Program-made: the position numbers and the translations under genes | Assembly (NCBI GenBank): GCA_033439265.1 | Contig: JAVTVX010000015.1 | Span: forward strand, 444,001-508,000 | Direction of reading: 5' to 3' | From: Dillenia suffruticosa | Lineage: Eukaryota; Streptophyta; Magnoliopsida; Dilleniales; Dilleniaceae | Length of the DNA stretch: 64,000 nt | Shown: in pieces, positions 25,415 through 37,044 of the stretch | How the letters are laid out: each line of letters begins with the position of its first letter | How positions within the stretch are numbered: the first letter of the stretch is position 1 | The notes under the pieces: generated by a model | What the model was told of the DNA's origin: nothing | Databases searched by the model: none | Seen by the model: only the letters and a program-made list of their open reading frames with translations

Positions 25415-27969
25415 TTATTCTTCTTCTTCAACTTCTTGTTCATCATCTTCCGAGATTTTGATAATTTCTTGTATTATTTTTTCTTCATCCTTCCAATCTT
25501 TAATGCATATTAAATCTTTTAAAGTGTCGTCCGTTAAATTTGTACGTTTTTCGATTAACACTCGATCACCTGCACTAAAAGCACTTTCGAATGGTACTGT
25601 AAATACCGAAGGGGTTAGTACATCTTTAGCCACTTGGGCTAAAATTGGATAATACGATACATTATTTTTCCACCAACCTAATATATCATATAAATCTATA
25701 TTATCAAAATCTTCTAATCTAGGTGTTTGTTTATATAAAAGTAATTCATTAAATGATAATGAAAAAGTTCTTTGTTTTTTTCCTAATATGTGTAAGGGAT
25801 TAAATGAAAATGAAGATAATTGAATACTATTACTACTACTACTAGCTATATTATTAGTATTTAAATTATTAATTTCCTTTTCATATAATTCAAATATTGA
25901 TTGTAAAATATGAGATATTTGTTATTTTAAAAAATGTGGGTTAATAGACATTTCTAATGGAAAAGTTTGTGCAAAACAATCTATTAACATTTCAGCACCT
26001 TCAACCTTAACACGTGGATCTAATGCACTTGCAACTAAATATAAAATTGAAATTTTTTCATAATATTTTAAAAATTTTGGTTTCATTGAAAAAACAATTT
26101 TACCAAATTTTTCTTCATTTTCAAATTCATTAAATATATAAATAATTTTACAAAGATTTGGTAATATTAAATGAGTAGTTAAATAATAATATCCAGAAAA
26201 TAAATTTGTACATAAATAAAAAATTTTCAATAATTTTGTAAGTGTAGACGCAAATTCAAAAGCGGTATTATCAATAAAACCATATTCGTAATTTGAATTT
26301 GCAAATTCAATTAAAATATTTTGAAAAAGAAGAACATCTTGTAACATGTCATATGTTGAATTCCACATTGTGTCACATTCCATTTTAAATTTTTTATATT
26401 TTTTGTTATGTAAAATACATAATTGTTTCATTTCTTGAGTTTTTACAGCAGAATTTCTTATTTGATGAATTAAATCGCGAATAGGTTGTAAAAATAGTTC
26501 TCCCATTGCTAAACCATCATTAACACATAAATTAATTATATGATATGCACATCTAACATGAAAAAAATTTCCATTTAAAATTGTTTTTAAAGAATTTTTT
26601 AAACTATTAACCGCAGTAGTATTAGCCGAAATATTATCAAAAGAAATAGAAAAAATTCTATCACTTATTCCATAATTATAAACAACATTTGAAATTATTC
26701 TAACTATATGTGCACCGAAATGTGGAAATTCCCAACGTTGAAAAACTAAAATTCTTTTTTGTAAAGACCATGAATTATTTATCCAATGACATGTTATTAC
26801 AATATAATATTCTTTTTTATACTTACTTTTCCAACTATTCGAAATTAATGAAAATTTACATTGACTAGTCATAAATTCTGTAAGTATACCATTTATTAAT
26901 TCCTGATATCTATCTAATGATCTCATCCTACCAGATTTTTTACTACTTTTTTATTACCGGGTTGTAAAATTTTTTGTACATATTCTTCAAATACAGGACA
27001 TGCAACTATACTAAGTGGTAATTCTTTTCTTGCTAGCCATTCTATTTGTTCAATTTTTTCTTTATCCGAATTATATTTAAATGTACCAGTTATATTACCT
27101 TTCCCTGTAGAAATTTGTGTTTGTTTTGTTTGTGATAATTTATCTGGATAATTATTAATTAAGTGTCTCTTAAGTGTGCCTACTCCCCAATCTTTTAAAA
27201 ATTTATATTTTTTATGATAAATTTTACAAATTGTTTTTTGTTCATCATTTTTTCTTTCAAAAAATGTCCATATATTAAAATCATTTTTTTTAGTTTGTGT
27301 TGTGTTAGATTCAGTGTTACTAGATTCAGTTTCTTTCAAAAAAGTTTCAATATCTATATGAAAAAAAGTTCCAATTATTCGAAATTAATGAAAATTTACA
27401 TTGACTAGTCATAAATTCTGTAAGTATACCATTTATTAATTCCTGATATCTATCTAATGATCTCATCCTACCAGATTTTTTACTACTTTTTTATTACCGG
27501 GTTGTAAAATTTTTTGTACATATTCTTTAAATACAGGACATGCAACTATACTAAGTGGTAATTCTTTTCTTGCTAGCCATTCTATTTGTTCAATTTTTTC
27601 TTTATCCGAATTATATTTAAATGTACCAGTTATATTACCTTTCCCTGTAGAAATTTGTGTTTGTTTTGTTTGTGATAATTTATCTGGATAATTATTAATT
27701 AAGTGTCTCTTAAGTGTGCCTACTCCCCAACCTTTTAAAAATTTATATTTTTTATGACAAATTTTACAAATTGTTTTTTGTTCATCATTTTTTCTTTCAA
27801 AAAATGTCCATATATTAAAATCATTTTTTTTAGTTTGTGTTGTGTTAGATTCAGTGTTACTAGATTCAGTTTTTTTCAAAAAAGTTTCAATATCTATATG
27901 ATCGGGAATTTCAAAAAATGGAGGAAGAGGAGATTGTTGAGAAAATTGTGAAGAGTGTGTTCCGGCCAT
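25415..27969 (-). pseudogene. hAT transposase (BED finger + hAT dimerisation domain), inactivated
   Basis: Coding order is right to left. The N-terminal BED zinc-finger segment (27463-27969) has NIWTFFERK and CKICHKKYKF; the last ligand appears as Tyr in RHLINNYPD where the family has His. It ends at a TGA overlapping the ATG of the next frame. The core (25922-26926) has the region around LISNSWKS, where the family usually has the first catalytic Asp before Trp but here has Asn, then SFDNISANT, the VRCAYHIINL block and the MWNSTYDML block. A TAA at 25922-25924 interrupts it, and the same frame resumes through DILGWWKNN, YPILAQVAKDVL and VPFESAFSAGDR, the C-terminal dimerisation domain, to the stop at 25415. 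One frameshift, one stop, an internal duplication and lost key residues make this non-functional. Confidence 0.88.
26831..27910. repeat. 540-bp tandem duplication inside the hAT transposase
   Basis: The block 26831-27360 is repeated at 27371-27900 with an offset of exactly 540 bases and only a few differences. It duplicates the BED-finger exon region and the start of the core. In the core-proximal copy the second zinc ligand is changed (CKIYHKK against CKICHKK) and KGWGV reads KDWGV. Both copies share the frameshift at the TGATG junction and the Tyr in place of the last His, so those defects came before the duplication. Confidence 0.92.
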
Positions 27970-28189
27970 TTTATAAAAAAAATTAAGATTAAAATTTTTA
28001 AAATAATATATACGATAAAATTTTTTAAAGGAAATTTAAGATTAAATTTTTTAAAAAGATAATGCAAATGTAATGCAAATGCAAAAAAATAAATATGCAA
28101 AAAATTTAAATGTACCGATTTGACGAATATCACAGTTGTTTTTCGCAAAATCTTGAATGAGCTCCCAACCTTAAAATCTTTTCAAATCT

Positions 28190-28500
28190 TGATTAATGTA
28201 GATAATGGGGTATAAGGTGATGAAATGATGTAAATTTTGATGGAAATGATGTAAAATTTGATGGAAATGGTATAAAAAATTGTGTAGGTAATGTGGTATA
28301 AGAGAATAAAAATGGTGTAAAAATTGATGGAAATGTAAATAATTGTGGAAATGTAGATAATGGAGAAAATGAAAAATGGTGTATAAAATGATGAAATGGT
28401 GTAAAAATTGATGGAAATAGTGTAGGTAATAGTGTAGAAAATGATGGAAATGATATAAAAAATGGTAATATAAAGGAAATAATAATAAGAAAATGTAGTA
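28190..28500. repeat. Degenerate short tandem repeats near the hAT right end
   Basis: Irregular repeats built on GATGGAAATG, GGTGTAAAAATTGATGG and AATGATGTAAAATTTGATGG cover about 300 bases upstream of the transposase start. They may be internal repeats of the element's promoter region. Spacing is irregular, so this is not a clean satellite. Confidence 0.7.
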
Positions 28501-28891
28501 ATATTGAGAGAATGTAGATGTGAGAGAGAAATAGAGATTTTGTTGTGGAGATTTTGGAAATGGAGTGTAAGGTATTTATAGGAAAATTTTTTGACCCTAT
28601 GGACTAAAATAACCTCAAAAGTAGCCGTTTTATAACTGTTGGGAGGGGTAAAATTGGAAAAATTTCAAAATTAAAAAAAAAGGGGGAAAATTTGAACCGG
28701 AAACGGTTGGGCCGATTCCAGCCGGTTCAGGCCCGGTTCCGTGCCGGTTCCCGGCCTGTTCTGGGCCCGGGCCGGTTCCGGTTCCGGTTCGTGCCGGTTC
28801 CGGTTCCGGACCGGGCCGGTTTACTGTAACATGAGTCGGTTCCGGTTTCCGGGCTTTACCCGGGCCAGTCGGGCCGGTTTTCGAGCTCAAA

Positions 28892-28912
28892 CCGGCCCAG
28901 TGACTTCACTCT
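28892..28912. repeat. hAT right terminal inverted repeat
   Basis: Reverse complement reads AGAGTGAAGTCACTGGGCCG plus G. It is the partner of 24971-24991. The adjoining 28690-28890 is dense in CCGGTTCCGG-type motifs. Confidence 0.7.
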
Positions 28913-29969
28913 AGTTTTTTCGATGACGTGGAAGAATGTTATTGGAGAGATGCATGACTTTCTTTTATTGAAACAGTCGATGATATATTTTCTTTTCTGA
29001 CCCCCGCGGCCTAAAAAAATTTGGTAGAAGTTGGTCTAAATACAGGAATTAATATAAAATTGTGGGTATTACATTAATATCATAAACCTTAAAAAAGAAA
29101 TGTAGTACCAGGGGACACTTGTCTAATCAAATCTCTCTCCTGGCAATGTCACTACTAAACTGCGCGTTGGGATGGTCTGAGGTTAAAAATCTTTTATGGC
29201 ATTGGCCCCTGAACTGAACTAAATAAATTTACTTTACGTACTCAATTTGATTATTATTCTTTATTTTTATCTTAGTAGTAATCCGAATCATAATTTATCT
29301 TATGAATTATAATTCATCATTCAACTAAAATAGATATATTTTCTAAAATAAATATTTAAGAAATAAGAGATACTCTCTTTCACTACCCGTTAATCCCCCT
29401 TCCCGTTTTATCAACTAATTATATTCTTGCTTTTAAGATTAAGAAAAGAAATCTCTTCGACTATTTGTACTATCTTATTTCTTTTTTTAATAAAAATTTT
29501 ATATATAAAAAAATAGATATAAAAAATTTTATTTTTTTAAAATTCAATTCAAATCGAATTTAATCATATTTAACGTAATTATCAAATATTAATAATTTTT
29601 TTTAAGAATATTGCTACGTTATTATGCAAATGAGTTGAGTCATGGACAATGAACTCGCAACTTAGTTTATTTATTTAACGAAGTAGGTTTAGTTTGACTA
29701 TAATTCTAAAATTTATTTATTAAATAAATCAAAATTTGGTATATGGTTTTGATTTTTTTTTCTTTTAAATAAATTCGTTTGGAGTTGGGCTCCACTAATT
29801 TCTAAAGTTATTCCCTACTCTTTTGAGAAATTAATAATGTTAAATACCTTTTAACTCGGTTGGTTTTCATATATAGTTAATATATTTTCTAATTTAAACT
29901 ATATACTTAGGGAATTAAAACTATAAAAAAATACCCTTTATCTTGTTTAAATATATTTCCAATGTGATT
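28913..29969. other. AT-rich intergenic, nothing recognised
   Basis: Between the hAT element and the TRIM-like repeats the sequence is very AT-rich. I see no open frame with family features, no microsatellite of note and no RNA gene. Confidence 0.6.
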
Positions 29970-31385
29970 TATGAGTTTTAATAGTTTTGAAGTATATTAT
30001 ATATTAAAATTAAATTAATTATACATATTTGATTTTTTTTTTAAATTTTTTTTTTATATTTATAATAAATATTTTTATATTTGTAATGATAATTTTTTTT
30101 ATACAAATCTTACTGTAATAATTCATTGAAATAATAGAGTATTAGGTGGTTCATATTAATATTTTATGCCACTTTCAATATTCTCTAATTCAATATCACA
30201 ACCATGTTAATTTATCTTTCGTATGTATATTATTTTGTTTTTTTATTATGGTATTAGAGCCTTTAGAAAAGTTGGAAAATATGCCCTTTGGTATGTGCCC
30301 GCACACGTCTCTGGAACATCTTGGTCTATTTTGGAAAAACTACTCTTTAATATAGACTTATTGCATCTTTCAAATTCAAATGACTTCATTATACTATATA
30401 GAGTTTGAGAGAGAATATTAAAAAATATATTATATATCAAAATCAAATAATAATTGATTTGATCTTGATATGTATTTAATTTTTCTTATTTTATATCTCT
30501 ATATTTGTTATAACTATTTCTATATTCGTAACAATATATATATTTTTATATAAATTTAATTTATTGTAATAATTTATTAAGTTAATGAAATATTAAATTT
30601 TAATATTCTTTAATATAGTATCACAACCATATTCATATTTTTTTAATATGGTATCAGAGTCATATTCATATTATTATATATTTTTAACATGGTATTAAAC
30701 TCCATTTACAAAAAAGTTATCAACATGCTTGTATGCGTCTCCAGAAGACTTCTCGTCCGTTCTAGAAAAGCCACTTTTCAATATACATTTGCATGTGCTT
30801 CTAGAAAATCTTTGATCCATTTTGAAAAGCTATTCTTCAGTACAAGTCTACATACACCTCCAGAAAATTTCTGATCCATTCTAGAAAAATTTCTCTGGTA
30901 TACACACATACACATCTCCAAAAAATCTTGGCTCATTTAGGAAAAGCTGTTCCTAGTGCGCATCTGTATGTGCCTCCAAAAAATCCTTGATCTATTCTGA
31001 AAAAGTTCCTCTTCGTTACACACCTACACATGTCTCCAGAAAACTTTGGTCTGTTTTGAAAATACTGCTATTCAATATACATATATCGCATCTTTTAAAT
31101 TCAAGTGATTTTCATTATTTCATATAAAGTTTGAGTGACAATATTAAGAAATATATTATATATCAAAATCAAATCAATTTGATATATATTTGAATTTCAT
31201 TATTTTTATATTTTATATTTATAATAATTGTTTTTGTGTATTTATGATGATGACTATGTATATAAATTCAATTTATTGTAATAATTTATTAAAATAATGG
31301 AATATTAGGATTCATATTAATATTTTATATTGCTTTCAATATTCTCTAATATAGTATCAAAAGTATGTTTATCTATTTTTCATAT
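29970..31385 (+). mobile_element. TRIM-like element: three terminal repeats, two internal segments
   Basis: Three diverged copies of a roughly 240-280 bp AT-rich repeat lie at about 29970-30245, 30406-30648 and 31132-31385. They share AATATTA-GAAATATATTATATATCAAAATCAAAT at the left (weaker in the first copy), and TTATTGTAATAATTTATTAA and ATATTCT-TAATATAGTATCA at the right. The second and third begin with TG. The first and second are followed directly by primer-binding-like sites TGGTATTAGAGC (30249-30260) and TGGTATCAGAGT (30649-30660), each one base from the plant iMet-tRNA site TGGTATCAGAGC. The internal segments are only about 155 and 480 bp and code for nothing. Short terminal repeats plus PBS without genes fit terminal-repeat retrotransposons in miniature. 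Confidence 0.65.
30727..31085. repeat. Six-copy minisatellite, about 59-bp period, inside the TRIM-like element
   Basis: A unit containing CTCCAGAAAA-TT-TGATC-ATTCTGAAAA and ending in TACACA-CTACACATG recurs with anchor points at 30741, 30801, 30860, 30918, 30976 and 31036 (spacing 60, 59, 58, 58, 60). A single related unit lies at about 30290-30350 in the other internal segment. The second internal segment thus seems to have grown by tandem amplification. Confidence 0.85.
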
Positions 31386-31479
31386 TTATATTATTTTATA
31401 TTTTCATTATAATAACAAGTTGAAATTTAATTCTAAATTTTAAAATCGACCATTTGAGAGAAAAATACAGGAGAGATGA

Positions 31480-31521
<42 letters not shown>

Positions 31522-33639
31522 AAATTTTAAAGTAAAAATAGAAGAGTACGTTATATTTTTATTAAAGAATGTAAATGTTTTTATAACAATAACATAATTG
31601 TTAAATAAATAGTGTAACTTTTAAAATTTCTTATACATCTTCACAAATTATAAAATAAAATAAAAAAAGAACTAAAACTAGATTTAATTGGCCTAGTAAG
31701 ATGCGACACTAGATCTCTTAATCAAGTTTCTTGATTCAACTCGCTGATTGAGTATGAAAATTACGTTAGAAGAGTAGTTCTCTTAATGGATTACTGTAAA
31801 TCTCAAATCAGATTAGTCAGATTATAATTTTAAATATCGATCGATATAATACAAAAAAAAAATTAATAAAGATCGTCCGCACCGTAATTGAATGGAATCC
31901 AAATGGGGTAAAGATTTTGGTTCCAATTCCTCTGACCCAATGGCGGCCCAAGGAGGGCGAAGGGTGCTACGAGCCCCTAAAGGCTGTCTGTGATTGTTAA
32001 AAACAAAGGGTGCTACAACCGCCCAAAGGATGGTTGTGATTTTTTAAAAACAAAGTAAGGAAAATAAGGTATCTACCCTTAAATTTTTTAAAATAAGACT
32101 GAATTGGCATTTAGGGAAAGAGATTGCTGCTTTGTAAACGTTTGCATCTACCAAACTAGGAATAGTAGTAACCTGCAATCAAAGGTAAAATATGGTTGTC
32201 TTTTCAAAAACCTTCATTCTAGTCTTCCCAATTGAGGCACCTAACTTAGTCCTATTTGACCATGCAAGTCTCTAAATTCTTAAATGAAATTATAGCAATT
32301 AATCTTATTATATTTGAGTTGACATGGGGTTTTCATATGTTTAAGAGATCATTTATAAATTATGCTTGGTGCGTTATATGAAAAATAATTGTCGGTTATT
32401 AAAAAATATATTAAACCGGTAAAATAGATAATTAATACAAGTGTTAATCAATTCAGTTAGCAATTTTTTTTTTTTAAATTATAACATCAAATTATATTCA
32501 CGAAAATATGATAAAGAGAGATCAACCTTGAGGATTTCCTAGACTTAGATCATTCATGGCATTATGCATAAGATGAACTAAATCATCTTCCTTGTGTTTT
32601 GATTATACACTTATGACAAAGAAATTGGCAATAAGAAGCCATTCTCGCTTGCTTAGGAGATCATTTATGAATTATACCCACCGCCGCACTTAAAAAATAA
32701 TAGTTAGTCACTAAATATTTCTACTTGCATTAAAGTTGTAAGACAGATAATTAATATGAGTGTTGATTAGTTTAATTAATAAAAAAAAATTTTAAAAATT
32801 CTAAAATCAGATTATATTCACATCCATGTCATAAAAAGATATGGGCACGAAAAGATCATCATTACGTAGGCTAGGATATTTTGAAGAAATAAAAGAATGA
32901 TTTCCAAGATTTTGATCATTGATGAGATTGGTAGATAGATAAGATGAACTAAATTCTCACTTTTGGATTCTGATTATATACTAATTGGCAATAAGAAGCC
33001 ATTTTCTTCCCTAACTCTATCCACTAATAACTCAAATGCTTGAGCTCTTGGCTAAACATGAGTAGTCGAAAAGAAGAGATGTCTTTATAAACAAAGTTCA
33101 TTTCTTTCCTCCCATGACACCCCCACAAGGACAGTTGGAAACCACTCTTGAAGGTTAGGAGTTTGTGTAAAGCTTAGTTGGATGTAAATGGTGTTAGATC
33201 TCATTTATTATTTGGGAATCAAAGATGGGTAGATACAAATCCAACATCAAAATGTGTATCTCTTTGACAAGATTAGGCACCAATTGGAGGAGCTAGCTAA
33301 TTATTTGGCAATTTTCAAATAATTCCCAATCTTCCAAGTATCCAACAAGAGTGTCCTATTCAACAAAAGCATTGCAGGGCATCAACTTTAGTGCCTAACC
33401 TTATTAGAAGTTGGATTTTGGGCTTGTTTATAATATCCTCCTGTACCATCTCTTCTGTGGTGCTTATCTCAAGCTTTCCTTGTCAAGCTGGGTGAGGTTA
33501 TGTGTTCACTTACCATACGTTCAAGTCTTGAAAGGCCTTCACATTTTTTTATGGTGCCTATGAAATTTGTGTCCTTGTTATGGGCCTGAGCTCAAGCCCT
33601 GAAAATGTCCTTTTCCTTTCGGCTTTTTTACCCCAATAA
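31386..33639. other. AT-rich intergenic with short local duplications
   Basis: No gene recognised. It contains a (TA)n run at about 31482-31517, an A-rich relic at about 31760-31865 with ATCGATCGATATAAT before its tail, a roughly 50-base tandem duplication around GGGTGCTAC at about 31955-32050, and the larger tandem repeat listed separately. Confidence 0.6.
32335..33005. repeat. Diverged tandem duplication, about 320-360 bp units
   Basis: AGATCATTTATAAATTAT near 32346 recurs near 32663 and AATTGGCAATAAGAAGCCATT near 32624 recurs near 32985. Between them the order GATAATTAAT-CAAGTGTTAATCA, ATTATATTCAC and AGATGAACTAAAT is also repeated. Copies differ by substitutions and indels. No coding content. 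Confidence 0.8.
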
Positions 33640-33763
33640 GTGTTTTTTCTTTTTTTTTTTTTTTTTCTTTTTGGAGGGGGAGAAATGAAATTAACGTAGG
33701 TCCTACCGGGAGTCAAGTCATTGGATTTAAAGTCTAGAGTACTAACCACCGCACCCTAGAACC
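33640..33763 (-). mobile_element. Probable tRNA-Gln-derived SINE relic with poly(A) tail
   Basis: On the minus strand a tRNA-Gln-like head (33763 to 33698) is followed by a short body with CATTTCTCCCCCTCC and then an A-rich tail to about 33640. Head, short unrelated body and A tail are the SINE layout. I could not find a clear target duplication, so this could also be a tRNA pseudogene that landed next to an A tract. Confidence 0.5.
33698..33763 (-). pseudogene. tRNA-Gln-like pseudogene, anticodon position TTA
   Basis: The minus strand starts GGTTCTAGGGTGCGGTGG, runs through TTAGTACTCTAGACTTTAAA and ends CGGTAGGACCT. It follows plant tRNA-Gln(TTG) closely over the acceptor, D and anticodon arms. 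It is about 66 bases against 72 because part of the T arm is missing. The anticodon stem has two mismatches, and the anticodon position reads TTA instead of TTG. It should not fold or be charged normally. Confidence 0.75.
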
Positions 33764-33901
33764 AGTTGAGATGTGTCCTCCTCGAGTTTAAAACTTATTT
33801 TTCTATTAGATTGCGAAGTTAGATAGCCAGCACCGAGCACTGGATGCCTTCCATATTGATTGATTAGAATGCAATCAAGACAAGGGACCTACACGTTGCA
33901 T

Positions 33902-34021
33902 GCACACCCACGATGTTTTTTTTTTATTATTATTATATAAGAATTTAAATATGAAATCATAAAGTTAACGCAGAGGGATTTGTATCACTAATCTGTTCCC
34001 TTGAGGACGCACACCCACGAT
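33902..34021 (-). mobile_element. SINE-like retroposon, 94 bp, 13-bp target duplication
   Basis: GCACACCCACGAT is duplicated perfectly at 33902-33914 and 34009-34021. The 94 bases between read, on the minus strand, as a non-coding body ending in ATAATAATAATA and a run of A. A TATTTAAATTC near the middle could be a decayed B box. The size is close to the other TSD-flanked element at 62898-62993. Confidence 0.8.
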
Positions 34022-37000
34022 AATTATGAAGAGAAGGTGAGACTTTTTTTTTTTATAGTATTTTGGTAGGTTTATAGTGATAAGATTTATTAAACAATAA
34101 TCACCATTCAAATTAAATATTTTATAGAATGAAAAGATTTTCGTACTGAGTGTACCAAGGTTAATCATCCCGATACATTAGTTAGACTGCTTTCACCCGT
34201 AAAATGTCATAAGACAATGAGTTGGAATTCTGGTTTGAATGATCAGGAAATGTCTCTCTAAAGTATGAAGATAACTTTAACAAACTTCCATGATTATTAC
34301 ACTTTGATTATTGATGGGAAGGAGTCTACAACGTTGGCTTGCTTGCACCCATTCCTTAACTTCGCCTAGGACATGAGACATTAACCTTCCCAAAAGTGAA
34401 GCAAATTACAAGATGGGACAAATTAAAAACTCTAAACAAAAGCATGAGGAAGGTAAATACCTCTAACTTTGTAAAAATGTTCCAAAATTTTTTTTAAGGA
34501 CTTTAATTTGAATGTGAAATAAAAGGTTTAGGTCACATAAAACCTTACAAATAATCCCCGGTATTTATCTATGCAGTTACTTTTTTTTTTTTTTTTTTTT
34601 TATCCAAAGTATGTAATTGGTTTCATCGTCTTTCCCTTTTATCTTGTTTTTCTGTATCTTATCGTAAATGAAATTTAAATTCTGAAATTTAATCATGATA
34701 AATCAAATAATTCATAGATCAAATCTTACAATATATATTAACATATTTAGATTAATTTTTGATTAAATATTTATTTGAATTTTTCAAAACATATAAAATA
34801 ATTCGATCAAAAATTAATTGATACATATTGTTATGAACAAATACCTAAAATTTAATTCATAATTCACTTAAACCATTTATATTATTATGAACTGAACTAG
34901 TTAATTCTCTCTCTCTCTCTCTCTCTTCTTGGACGCAATAAGATAATTGTAATTGTATGGAGGACATGTCAATAAAATAAGCAATATCACACGGCATATT
35001 CCAACCTTGTAGGCAAGAATTTGTCCATTGTATAGCAATGATTTTCTTAAAATTGCAAATGTAAAATTGTCTAGGATTTATTTGCCTACATTGTTAGAAG
35101 TCTCTAGCAAGAAAGGAGAGTAGGAAACATCCATGACCTTAAAACCAACAACGTTCCACACCATACCAACAACGTTCCAAACCTTATTCTAGAATAGACA
35201 AATCAAAGGGAGCAACAGGTTATTACAAAATAGTACAAGAGAGCATGAGATCATGCAGAAAAAGCAAGTCTTATCCCAAAATTGCTACAACTGATCACGC
35301 TATTTGTCATCTGCTTGCCGTTTCAAAAACCTATCATTATTTAATAATGAGGACAAAAATGGCCACTCACAACACAACAATCCCCTCCCCTTCAAAGTAC
35401 CTAATATAATTTTTCATTCTCATTCTTTTGTCCTTGCCCTTCTTCCTTTAACTGCAATCCTAGCTTTGCATAACAACAAATCTTCTTGAACTATGAGAAA
35501 TTTCGGCTGCATTCGAGGGCTTGTTTAGGACACCATATTGTTGAGTGAATGATTGCATTCATTATACTCTCCTCCTATACTTACACTTGTAACATGATGA
35601 GGACCCAGAATTTCCAATTCCCCATTTTGGGTCGCCTGCATTTCATTAAACCCATGCCCATTCTAATCCCAAGTAATATATTGTTGTTTGTTTTCTTTTT
35701 ACGTAGTGTGTTGCTTATATGTTGAATTCCCACAGAAATGATAGAATGATTGATTATTATAAATTGTTCTTTGATAAATTCTAATACTATAAGTATTAAT
35801 ATGAATAAAAATAATAAGGAACTTTGTAGTATTATCATGGATGTTCAAAAATATCTTCTTCTTCTTTTTTTACAAGATAAATTATTGATATTCAATAAGA
35901 CTATCAAGAGATAAAACTCTTTTGATATTCTGCTATTGGACCAACTGAGTACTGATATGCTAAAAAATATCTACAGTAGCAATGAGTTATGCGGTGGGCC
36001 TTTGTCTTAACCCTTTTGTTATAAGAAAATTATCTTGTGGACATAACTTTCTAGTTTCATTCTTATTAGTGGTGATATAATATTTGCTTGTTACGTTTTG
36101 CATTCTCCAATAATATTTAATATTAATTTAGACCAAGTGATTAAGGTAGGCAAGATTCACATTTTGATGCACTTACTAAAGGGTATTATATACTATCATG
36201 CAATGGGCGTGGTGACGAAACGACAATGAAGGCAACACTTTCACGTACTAAAATTTTAATGTCGTAGTTCACTGGTTTACGATAGATTTTTAACTGGGTC
36301 CAGTCCATGAATCAAGTCATGGAAGTTGGTAAAATATGGGGTGATGGGACTTGAGTCACCAAGGCATGTAGATGTAGGATCAAGGGGACTGACAAGTACT
36401 GTGAACAAAACATCAAATCACGAAACAGATGTAACTACGAGAGGGTGAGGGGTCACGTGGAAGGCTCTTTATTTTAGAGCTGTACTGCATTTGCATTTTT
36501 TTTTTTTTGTTTTTTTGGTGAATTCTGCATTTGCATTTTTAGAAAGAAACAAGGATATATATATGATTAATCATGATTTCTTCAACCATAATACTTTCAC
36601 AAGTTTAGATTTAAAACTTTTTGCATAATAGTTGTACTAAAATGAGTATATTCTCAGATATTTTTTCATTTATTAAAAAATTATAAATAACTTTTTTATT
36701 TAATTATTAAATATATCAAAATTACTATAATAATCCAACATGCAACATACAATCATTAGGTTTGCGTCGGTTGTAAGGAAAGCCATTTGTTAGAGGGGTA
36801 TTTTGGTCTTTTGGAAGGGCTGTAGGGGAATGTAACGTAAAGAGGTTCCGTCGGCAAATTGGGAGTCGGTGCTTAAGCCGCAGTATTTTATGGTTGCATA
36901 TCCGAAAAGGCCTTAGCTTCTCATCTCACACTTGTCTACAAATCCTTGTATGCACTTCACGCACACACACTCTTTCCCATCTATTTATATTCTACATCCC

Positions 37001-37044
37001 ACTACGCAGATGTGCCTATTCTATTCTATTTTGTGGGCAATATT

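Larger units (their letters stand above)
24971..28912 (-). mobile_element. Defective hAT-superfamily DNA transposon
   Basis: About 3.94 kb bounded by inverted ends: 24971-24991 and the reverse complement of 28892-28912 agree at 18 of 21 positions (AGAG-GAAGT-AC-GGGCCGG). Both subterminal regions are packed with short GGGCC/CCGGTTCC motifs, as is common in hAT elements where transposase binds subterminal repeats. The centre encodes a broken BED-finger/hAT transposase on the minus strand. No 8-bp target duplication is evident: the flanks are CACAAGGG and AGTTTTTT. Either the ends are mis-placed by a few bases or the flanks changed later. Confidence 0.85.

Noticed and set aside
27214..27951. Plus-strand frames MINFTNCF/MTNFTNCF repeated at 27214 and 27754
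   Set aside because: Antisense shadows of the duplicated transposase segment.
24963..28920. 8-bp target duplication for the hAT element
   Set aside because: CACAAGGG and AGTTTTTT do not match, and shifting the borders by a few bases gives no match either.
30727..31085. CRISPR-like array
   Set aside because: The whole 59-bp unit is repeated with gradual divergence, there are no unique spacers, and the genome is a plant.
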